Shown in pieces: positions 35,281 through 45,251 of a DNA stretch of 64,000 nucleotides. Source of the stretch: Massariosphaeria phaeospora. Its lineage: Eukaryota; Ascomycota; Dothideomycetes; Pleosporales. Position 1 is the stretch's first letter. Each line of letters opens with the position of its first letter. Below the pieces are notes generated by a model. That model was given only the letters and a program-made list of their open reading frames with translations. It had not been told where the DNA came from and searched no databases. The translations under genes were made by a program, and so were the position numbers. The stretch covers positions 496,001-560,000 of the forward strand of contig JAADJZ010000018.1 of NCBI GenBank assembly GCA_011032825.1, written 5' to 3'.

Positions 35281-36650
35281 AAAAGGGGACGCAGGTCGAC
35301 ACGGCGCACAACAACAACACAAATTTGCAGATGACTGACCGTCCCGCCGTCGGGCCCTTCCCAGCTGCGTGCGGTGTGCTCGACGCTCGTTGCCAGATCG
35401 TGCTCGACCAGCTGCCCGGGCGCGCTCCTGTTGCTCAGACTACCGCTCCCTAGACGCTCTTCCGAGGCTCGCAGCGTCGCCGGCGACTCGCTCGACTCGT
35501 TGCGCCGTCGACGGTGCTGCACGGCGGGCTGCGGGCCCCATCTGCCTGCATCTCCTGTTCTGGCCGCCCAGGTCGTGTTCCTGGCTGTTTCAAACACCAT
35601 GCAACCGCACGCGCCAGGATTGCGCAAATTGCCCTCTTTATGCCATGCGTCCACGGTGCACCGTGGCACGCTGTGCTGCATCTGGATGCTCCCGCGGTTT
35701 CGACGGCCATATCAATATCACCGCCGCTAAGCCCTCGAATACACAGTCATCTCCTCATCGCCAGTATGTACTCACACAACCACAATGTCACAGAATCACG
35801 GCAGAGCATAGAGCCGCTGCATCGGACACCCCGGAGGACTCGACTGCTGGGCCGCTCAACGGTCCTTGTTGCCAGGTTGTCCAGTTCAACCCTTCGCCCC
35901 TTTCTTCGCGCGGGTCCAAGAGCACCACCCGCCGCAAGGACGTCGTCAACAACAACAAAGCTCGTCGCCCACGCCGGCTGAGGGCCGCTTCCTCTGCCCT
36001 GGTAGAGAGCCAGCCCTGGCGAGATGGCCCGTATCTACAGTATCAACAACCCGGTCATTCGCCAGTCCTCGACCAGCAAGCATCGCCAACCGTCTGCAAG
36101 GGATGAGCCTGTATCGCTGTCTCAACTCGACTCTCCAAACATCGGCAGCGCGCCCAATCAACGCGTCGCGTCGGAACGACATGCATTGCTTCCGAACCGC
36201 TCTTCCGTGCACCTGTTTCCGAGGCGGCGTCGGCGAGGACAACAAACACAAGGGTTCCTGTTGAAGTTGTGAACTCCAACATCCATGGGAGTGGCAATCT
36301 TTAGAGCACGCGCGCTACGCTTGCCGCTTGCCCTCCGTTTGAGCACTGGGCGACCGAAAGCTCGGAAATTAATCGGGCGCTTGGATCGTTCCTTGTGCAA
36401 CTGTGGCCCACTTGCCGCAGCATCTGGATTCTGTACGTCCCGAGGACGGGAACTTTTTGAACCCGTGTGTTCACTGCCCGCGCGAACAGTTCGAATTCTA
36501 GTGAGTGCCTTAACGTCACTCAATCACATCACTCTTGTCAAGGCACCCTATTCTGCTCTATGAACATATCTGGATTTGTTTCTCTGTTACGTGGGTTTCC
36601 CTGTGTACTAGTCTATCCATGGCTTCAACTTGTTTCAATGAAACACAAGA

Positions 36651-38573
36651 TCAGATCTTGATCTCACTCGGAAGACCAACCTCAAGGATGTCCACGCCCT
36701 TCTTCAGCTCACTCTTACTCGGCATCTTGCCCCTCCTCATCAGTTCGGCACTCTGCGTCATGTACGGGTCCTTCATCATGGAAGCTACGGCCACAACCGT
36801 CTCGCCCTGTGTGTAGTACGCAACAAATGATGGCTTTTCGGTATCACCCGAAATGACCACATCGTCGTAACCACCCACTGTGTTGCCACAATACCGTAGC
36901 TGCGCTCCGAGGGCGCTCCAGAATACAGGAATGAAGGCCTTGGGCTTGCTTCCTGGCTCATTGATAGACCGGGCAACCGAACGGCCAGCGTTTTGGGCCA
37001 CGTTCCAATGTTCGATTCGGATGGGCTTGCCGTTGCCGCCTGGTCCATGATAGGGGTAAGTCGCAATGTCGCCGATGGCGTATACGTCTTTGAGGCCTTC
37101 CACTTCGAATGCCTCGTTAGTACGCACTGAGCCATCCTTCTCCAGCTTGATAGACTGGTTGTCTTTCAGGTATTCGGTAGCCGGCGCAACACCCACCCCC
37201 TCAATGACCAAATCGGCTTCTAGCGTAGTACCGTCTTTAAGCTGCACGGCTCCCACCTTGGATGAGTCGGTCTTGGAAGGTATCGCTTTCTCGACACTGC
37301 CTCCCATATAGAACTTCACTCCGTTCTTCTCCAACAATCCGCGGAAGATTTTTCCAATCTGTTTTCCCATCACACCCTCGATGGGCTCTAGGAGGTGGTT
37401 AGCAGTGGCCGGGGTTGTAAAGATCGGGTAGATGCCTACCCGACTCCATGCCAATGATAGACACCTCGTTATCCTTGCCAGCAAGGCAGTTTCCCACCTC
37501 CATACCAATGAAGGAGCTACCAACCACGACAATCTTCTTTTTGTTGTCACCTACGGCCTTCAAGATGTTCTCAGCATCCGGAATGCTCCTCAAGACAAAC
37601 ACGTTTGCAAGATCACCTTTCAGACCCTCGATTGGTAGCCAACGCGGTGTCCCGCCCGTAGCCAGTACCAACTTTGCGTAGTCGTATGTCTTCCCAGATT
37701 TCGTTGACACTTTCTTAGCAGAGAAATCGACCGCTTCTACCTCGTCTTGTACGATTTCGATGGATGCATCCTTGTAGAACTCCGGCTGCCGCCACGCGAC
37801 CTTCGAGATGTCGGCCATGAGGGCTTTCGAAAGCTTGGTACGGTCGAATGGCCGGAAGCCTTCTTTCGACAGGACAGTTATCTGGCCTGTGTATCCTCCT
37901 CCGCGTAGGCCTTCGATTGCGCCCAGGGTGCCAGAGCCACTAGTCAAACGGGTTAGCGTCTCGGTATAACGTGTACAAAGGGGAGTACATCAGCATATAA
38001 CGTACCCTCCGATGACGAGCACTTTCTCCTGGCTCACTGAGGAGCATTTGACGTTCAAGGGTCTCTTGTTAGCCTTAATGGTAGCCTCTTCAGCCTTGAC
38101 AAACACCGCTCCGTCTCTCTCGAAGACCTGGTACTTGGATATCGAGTCCAAGGCCGGTGCATCTTCAACATCTCCCGTGGACACTTTGAAGCAAGCTACA
38201 CCACGAGTTAGACCTTCAGACTGTATGTGATACCAGCAGAACACATACCTCCGTGCCATGGGCAAGTGATTCGTCCATCCGGCGTCAACACTCCATTCTT
38301 CAATGGAGCACCGTAGTGCGTACAGTTCGCCGACGTAGCATGCACCTCGTCTTGAACCTTCAGCAAAAGCACCTTTCCGCCCTCAATGCCCTCAACCTCG
38401 ACCTCTTTCTTCTCTCCGTTCTTGAGGTCCAAGGACGTCACTCCTTTAAGCTTGAATTCAGTCGCCATGTTCCGAATGGTAGTGCTGAATGCAGTCTTGT
38501 GGATTGGAGGTTGGAAGTTGGTGTGGAGCTTGAGTGAGGTTCGCAGTGGCCGCAGCAGGCGTAGCGATTGCAT
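36651..38573 (-). CDS. Rieske [2Fe-2S]-FAD pyridine nucleotide oxidoreductase, AIFM3-like
   Basis: Apoptosis-inducing-factor-like flavoprotein fused to an N-terminal Rieske domain, as in AIFM3; probably a mitochondrial NAD(P)H-dependent electron-transfer enzyme. Four exons (38573-38249, 38195-38006, 37939-37440, 37387-36651) give 583 residues. The start MQSLRLLRPLRTSLKLH followed by KTAFSTTIRNMAT looks like a mitochondrial presequence. Rieske ligands are Cys84/His86 (NCTHYGAPL) and Cys104/His107 (CPWHGACF). The FAD-binding Rossmann motif is VIGGGSGTLGAIEGLR, the second dinucleotide site is VVVGSSFIGMEVGNCLA, and FAD contact VYAIGDIATYPYHG is present, followed by the dimerisation domain. Splicing at GMES|EPIEGVMGKQ removes an apparent frame break. 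All introns are GT-AG. Confidence 0.92.
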
Positions 38574-40553
38574 GGAAGGAAGAGAGTGGGTAGGAGGGTA
38601 GAGGGAGGTATATAGCTGTAGGAACGCTGTGACGACGCGCTGGCAAATGGAGAGGGGCTGACGGGTTGCGTATTTAGGCGCGTTCCTATTGGGCGCAGGG
38701 TGATGACGACATGGAAACTTCGGGAGTTGCTTATCGATAAGCTCACCATGAGGAAACCACGACCTCGCCGTGAAGGCCTCACCAATCTTCAATGTGACGA
38801 CGTGAACGGTAATGGCAACCATAGCCCGTTACAATGGCCTGCTATTGTTCATCTCAAGAACGCACAGCCGAGTGCACAGATAACAGTGACAGACTCGGCC
38901 TTGCGTCCGACCTACTCGACCGTCCCACAAACACAACGGTGTCTGTGCAGGGCTTGCGGCCTTCCTTCGCATTAATACTCTCGGCCACAAACGCAGCGAT
39001 AGACATACCCGGTCTCACAGTTTCATTCTGTCAGCTACGTTCGATCAGGCGTCCCTGGCGAGAGTATACCTCACGATGACCGGACACCAGACGCAAGAGG
39101 GTTGTACTCCGCGAGCATACCATCTTCATCGCAAGACGAAGAAGGTGCAGAAGAAGCTAGGAGTCGAGCACATGAATGGGCTGTCGACTCAGGATACTTT
39201 GTCTCCCGTATGAGCTGCGTTCGGGTGAGAACTTGGTGTTTGCCAATGCTGTGAAGTTGCGGATATTTGAGTCGCAGGAGAAGAAGCTGGCGCAAAGACT
39301 TGCGCTGGCTGTTAGGGATAAGGAAGATCATAGGGGTCTGGTATCCGATCGTTTCTCCGGATCAGAATGCTGTTACCATCGTACCTTCATCTGAACTTCA
39401 CTCGAATGACTGGATCTCCCGTTCTTGATAGTGATATCATATTTTGTCCCATAGTTAGTTATACGGTAAAGTTGGCCTCGCGTGTTTCCACAAAGCTGTA
39501 CTTGGAGCCCGATTGACACCGAGTCGATCAGGATGTCCAGAGTTCACGGAACATCCTTCCACGCCTGAGGCTTTTTCTGAGAGGTTCTGAAGCCGGCCCG
39601 GCTTAAGGCGGGACAGGTCCGTCGTGCCTGCATGCGCTGGAAGTGAGAAGTTGCGCCTCATGCTCGGACAAGCACGGAGCGAAGTCGGCGGTGACCGTGT
39701 CGATTTGGCGTTCGTGGAGAACGAAAGCACGACGCCCACGGGCTGTCAGCCACTCATGCAGAGATTGGAAACGGTGCAAATCGGCCAGATTGTTGAAGGA
39801 CGTCAGCGCCCAAAAGCGGGGCAGCGGGGTACCTTCAATCTACCTCTGCAGGTCCATATCCACAGAACGGCTACGGAAGCAGTGGGAAGGTGCTGTACAG
39901 CTATCTTGACGCCGGCAGACGATAGGAAGCCGCGAATAACTAGGTAATAATTCCCATGTTAAGCGCGTTTTACCAAGGTTGAACTTCATGAACGGTCAAC
40001 GAACGTGTTTGCAGATTACCAAATGTATTCGACGATCAACTTCGCCCTTTTCGGGCTGTGGGTGATCGCCTCCCGAGCTCCATACTACTTCCCGGTAAGC
40101 GTCTGCAGGTATCTAGTCCGCTCAACCTTTTCCACAATGAGAGCTGGAGCGTGTTGGATGGCTCAACAAGGATCTCTTCATGCTGCAGCGGCACACATCA
40201 ACCACTAACAATGCCGCTTCTGTCCTCAAAGGTGCAGATATCGCACCACTGTTGGGAAGAGCCATGGGTGACACCATGCGTTGAGGTTCTTGGTCGGTTC
40301 GCTAATGCACTCTTCCTGGTCTGTTCCTGGACCTTCCGTCATTTCTCTTTTGTCGTTAATTGCGGGGATCGGGAGCTTATCGTGCTGGGGAGCTCCGGTA
40401 GCCGCGGCATATGTCGTACTCAGAGCGGAGAGGTATATTTACCATTGCCGCCGCATGGATAGTGGAACCTCAACTTTTGGTCATTTTAACTTTTTAAACA
40501 TCTTCTTTGCTCTGCGACGGAGTTTCCGCTCGAGGGCAAGCCATTGAGTCACC
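38574..40553. other. Intergenic, no confident gene (2 kb)
   Basis: Divergent upstream region of the AIFM3-like and GH31 genes. A possible coding remnant lies at 39076-39394: a 45-codon frame from the ATG at 39076 (MTGHQTQEGC, LHRKTKKVQKKLGVEH) and an adjoining frame with FESQEKKLAQRLALAVRDK. They are short, in different frames and unrecognised, so I do not call a gene. Confidence 0.4.
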
Positions 40554-43500
40554 ATGTCCCGCACAAGCTTTCTGCGCGCTGCTTTACTTCTGGCTCATTT
40601 CAACACATTGACAAATGGACAGACATCTTCGTTCTCAAGCGAGTCGGGGTCTTTAGCACAACCTTCATCTTCAGCCACCGTTGGGGCAGGGGAATCTAGC
40701 GGAACACCAACAAGCTTTCGATCCGTCTTCACCATACCAGCCTCTGCCGACGTAGGCGCAAACGTTATACCCAACATACAAGATCCACAAGCTGTGAATG
40801 CTCAAGATATCTGCCCAGGGTACAAAGCATCACAGGTCCAAGAAGATGAACGAGGGGTAACTGCGGTGCTAATGCTCGCCGGGAAGCCTTGCAATGTCTA
40901 TGGCAATGACATTGAGGTGCTGGATTTGAAAGTCGAGTACCAGGCTTCGAACCGACTAGCTATAAACATCAACCCCGCGAATCTCGTACGTGAACAATTC
41001 CTCCACAAGTCAGTTTGGGATTTGATAGGAAAGGCTGACAAAGCTAGGACTCGTCCAATGCTTCATATTATGTTGTTCCCGAAGATCTCATTCCACGTCC
41101 GAAGTCAGACTCGGCATACGAAGGCAGTGACCTCAAATTTGATTGTAAGAATCCACCCGGATAATTTAACCGAGGTCCTGCGCGGCTAACTCGACGGATA
41201 GGGCACAATGAGCCTTCGTTTTGGTTCAAAGTGACTCGTCGCTCAAACGGTGACATCATATTCACGACCGAGAACACACATCTTGTCTACGAAGACCAAT
41301 TCATCGAATTCGCGTCCCGTCTACCGACAGACTACAACCTTTCTGGGCTTGGGGAGCGTATTCACGGTTTGAGACTGAACAATAACTTTACAGCTACCAT
41401 CTACGCTGCAGACGTTGGCGATCCGATTGACCGAAACTTATACGGAAGTCACCCATTTTATCTTGATACAAGATACTTCGAAGCCGGTACAAATGGCACA
41501 AGGAAACTCGTCAAGAACTCGGATATTTACGAGCGGGGTTCTAGCTACAGGAGGGATAATAGCACAGGTGGTTCAAGATATAAGAGTTATTCTCACGGTG
41601 TGTACCTCCGGAACTTGCATGGGATGGAAGTTTCTTTGAAGCCCGAGAGCCTCACCTGGCGAGTTCTGGGAGGGAATATCGATTTGTTCTTCTTCGACGG
41701 CCCAACCCAGGCAGAGGTTACCAAACAATATCAGGTGTCAGCTATCGGACTGCCTGCTATGCAGAGCTATTGGACATTTGGCTACCACCAGTGTCGATGG
41801 GGATATCGTAATTGGTCAGAAACGAGAGAGATCGTTGACACAATGAGGGCATTCGATATCCCGTTAGGTATATTTTGCTCTTAGATGTCTTATAGCTACA
41901 CTAACTTTGCTACAGAGACTATATGGTTGGACATCGATTATATGGATCAGTAAGTTGATGAGTCTACAGTAGTGCTCTTAGAGTTAACCAGCTTGAAAGG
42001 TATCGCGACTTTACTCTGGATCCCGTCACTTTCCCACCTTCAGGTGTCAAGGAGTTCTTTGACTATCTGCACGGCAACAACCAACATTTCGTACCCATTG
42101 TAGATGCCGCAATATATATCCCGAACCCCAATAATGCTAGCGATGCATATGATACATACGCCCGAGGCAATGCATCAGGCGTATTCTTGTCGAACTCCGA
42201 TGGCAGTCAATACATTGGCGCAGTTTGGCCTGGTTATACTGTATTTCCGGATTGGCTGTCGACTTCAGGTGTTTCATGGTGGGCCAACGAGATGTGAGTA
42301 GTCCTGCTTTTCTTGATCTTCGAAGTGTTAATCTCTGTAGGGTCGAGTGGTATAAAGAAGTTCCCTACTCTGGCTTCTGGGTCGATATGACCGAGGTCTC
42401 ATCCTTCTGTGTTGGGTCTTGTGGTACTGGAAACGTCACTATGAACCCTGTTCATCCACCTTTCGCGCTTCCTGGCGAAGAAGGAAACAAGATTTACGAG
42501 TTTCCAGAAGGGTTTAACATAACCAATGCGACTGAAGCCGCCTCTGCGTCCTCCGCCTCGGCAAGTCAAGCTTCCAAGACCATCACCACGGACACGCCGT
42601 CTTCCACGAGTTATTTCAGAACAACACCAACACCAGGACAGAGGAACGTAAACCATCCTCCGTATGCCATAAACAATGTACAGGGAGACTTGGCAGTGCA
42701 TGCAGTTAGTCCCAATGCGACACACGCCAATGGCGTAGAGGAGTATGATGTACACAACATCTGGGGGCAAGTCAGCATCGTCACTTCAAATTTAGGTTTT
42801 ATTAACAGTTTTCAGTCATCAAATCATCAATGCAACTTACCAAGGCCTGCTTTCAGTCTTCCCTGGTAAGAGACCATTCATCATCGGAAGATCGACCTTT
42901 GCTGGTTCCGGGAAGTGGGCCGGCCACTGGGGTGGTGATAATGCATCTAAGTGGTTAGTACTCCCAGTGCCAGTTGTTGCAGAAGCTGATTGAGCATAGG
43001 TATTACATGTACTTCTCCATTCCTCAAGCTCTTTCCTTCTCTTTGTTTGGCATTCCCATGTTCGGAGTGGACACTTGGTAAGTATCCATGCCAAACTTAA
43101 CCTAAATCTCATCTAACAATAATTTCAGCGGCTTCAATGGTAACACAGACTCCGAACTCTGTAGCCGATGGATGCAACTTAGCGCCTTCTTCCCCTTCTA
43201 CCGCAACCACAACACACTCTCCGCGCTCTCTCAAGAGCCATTCCGATGGTCCAGCGTCGCCGAAGCTTCCAGGACTGCCATGCACATTCGATACTCCCTA
43301 CTTCCCTACATGTACACGCTCTTCCACGAAGCCCACACCACCGGATCCACCGTCATGCGTGCTCTTGCATGGGAATTCCCGAACGAGCCTCAGCTTGCAG
43401 GCGTCGATAACCAGTTCCTACTCGGCCCGAGCATTCTAGTCACGCCCGTGTTAGAACCACAAGTCGACACTGTAAAAGGTGTGTTCCCCGGCGTCGTAGA

Positions 43501-44014
43501 CGGAACATCCTGGTACGACTGGTACACCGGCGAGCGCGTAAAAGCGCAAGCAGGCGTCAACACGAGCATCCCCGCCCCTCTGGGCCACATCCCCGTCTTC
43601 ATCCGCGGCGGCTCCGTCCTCCCAACCCAAGAACCAGGCTACACGACCACCGAATCCCGCAACAACCCCTGGGGCCTCATCGTCGCACTCTCCGACAACG
43701 GTGACGCATCCGGATCTCTCTACGTCGATGACGGCGAGAGCATAGAGCCAGCAGCGACCTTGAACATCCAGTTCGAAGCCTCGAATGGTAAGCTGGAGGT
43801 AGATGTGCACGGCGAATACAATGATACGAATGCGTTGGGGAATGTCACGATTTTGGGGGTTTGGGATGGCGTGGCGGAGGTGAAGTTGAATGGGGAGAGC
43901 GTGGATGCGAGGAAGGTGTATAATGAGGAGAGTGGTGTGTTGGAGGTGTCGGGGTTGAATGAGTTGACGAGTGGGGGCGCGTGGAAGGGGAGTTGGACGT
44001 TAAGTTGGGAGTAG
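40554..44014 (+). CDS. Secreted glycoside hydrolase family 31 alpha-glucosidase
   Basis: GH31 enzymes release alpha-D-glucose from the non-reducing ends of maltose, maltodextrins and starch. Nine exons (40554-40985, 41048-41144, 41202-41867, 41916-41949, 42000-42293, 42341-42766, 42816-42953, 43000-43077, 43129-44014) give 1016 residues with exact frame. The N-terminus (LRAALLLAHFNTLTNG) is a signal peptide, followed by a Ser-rich segment. GH31 marks are GLGERIHGLRL, FGYHQCRWGYRNW, IWLDIDYMD, the nucleophile Asp523 in GFWVDMTE, RSTFAGSGKWAGHWGGDN with acid/base Asp691, and the C-terminal FIRGGSVLPTQEPG. Between the nucleophile and acid/base region is a Ser/Thr-rich insert (about residues 560-600). 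Intron 6 (42767-42815) starts with GC; it yields the conserved WGHQIINATY, whereas the nearby GT donor breaks frame. Many NxS/T sites fit secretion. Confidence 0.93.
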
Positions 44015-45251
44015 TTAAGGGGTTGCTGATGGATGGGTAAGCAAAGGGTGGTTTCGGTTTGTGAAATAGATAGCTCGTACTGAAGAGGCAGATAACATTC
44101 AGTTCTTACGAAGGCTGTGCATTAACATCAACCTAAATTGCGATAACCCGACGGTAGTACGAGATATTTCCGGAAACGGTTAGTTCGAGACTCATTACGG
44201 CTACGGAATATGTTTTGGCAATAGCTAGTCACTCGGTATGTCAAACGTGAGAATGGGTAGCTATATAATAACGCCCCTTCTACGAAAGGCGGTGTCGTGC
44301 CGAGTTCTTTGCAATACCAAGTTCTGATGCTTGTAGATGGGCAGTTATAGTTCTGTCAAAAGCTTTATTGCCTGGCCACTACCTCCTCTTGAATCCTGTA
44401 ATCGTCGTAATCGGTTATCCTGAATCTGGTCTGCCCTTCAACTGACGGCGCTCACGCCAGTCTTAACCCATACTTGAGTGCAGCTATCTCATTCCAGATC
44501 CGCTCCAATAGGCGAGTGCGTAAGTTGCGATTGCGAGGGGTTTCTAGGGGCGAAAAGTTTCCCCGAAGTGGTCGATGTTCGTCTACGTCGGACCTGAATC
44601 GTGGACGCTGCTCCACAGTTCTTTTTAGACGCTTCATGTTGACAGTATAAATGCCACTTTGTTTAGGAGGGTGTAGTCTAGCTAGTAAGGAGTCGTTAGA
44701 GAAGCCTTATCATAATGCTAACGGGTGGCGCGTACTCTAGCAGAGGATCGAGAAATGTACTTGCGATGTTCTGATGCACTTTCCCAGCTGAGAGTTCATC
44801 CCTCAGATTGTCCGATGCTTCAATTTAGTCTATGTCGACCGTACTTGACAAACGAACGTAGTTCCTGTCGCCAATTTAGCGAACATCGACGTCAATAGCA
44901 GCATTAAATACCTTGGCTCAAATCTGCCCGTTGTTAGTTTAGAAGACTCTTGTTTCACATTCGAGAAACATACCTTAGACAGGCTAATTTCCGCCCTTGT
45001 CGAATCGTAGTGACAAGCCATTTGTACCTTATCTCGCGATCCTTGGGATTTCTTGTCCGTTACTTCGACAAGGTGGCTGCTATGAGCTCTAGGGCTCCTT
45101 CAATTCCACGGGTGGGTGCGTGGGTTGATATAGCTTTAGAAAGTTCAATTTAAGGAGAAAAGGGGCGATCAGAATGTAGAATTAAATGTGCTGACAACCA
45201 AGTTCATACAGTTCGTAATTTCGTGCAAAACAGCTAGCTGTTTGCTACATG
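44015..45251. other. Intergenic region between convergent genes, nothing recognised
   Basis: About 1.2 kb with somewhat lower GC than the flanks; no supported gene, repeat or RNA. Confidence 0.45.

Larger units (their letters stand above)
34564..36650. other. Long gene-free region upstream of the kinase with simple repeats
   Basis: About 2.1 kb between the kinase start and the 3' end of the AIFM3-like gene. It includes a GGCA tract and a GCAGGT array (separate entries). Open frames here, including an 82-codon one from the ATG at 36024, show no domain. A long 5' leader or chance frames are both possible. Confidence 0.45.

Noticed and set aside
35369..36106. A 245-codon plus-strand frame upstream of the kinase
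   Set aside because: Composition is typical of a chance frame in GC-rich DNA, there is no domain, and frames of similar length lie on the other strand.
37390..37440. Apparent frameshift in the AIFM3-like gene
   Set aside because: A normal intron (donor GTAGGC, branch CTGCTAAC, acceptor CTAG) restores GMESEPIEGVMGKQ, so no frameshift is needed.
39071..39394. Possible two-exon gene with LHRKTKKVQKKLGVEH and FESQEKKLAQRLALAVRDK
   Set aside because: The pieces are short and in different frames, and no convincing splice pair joins them; kept only as a note on the intergenic entry.
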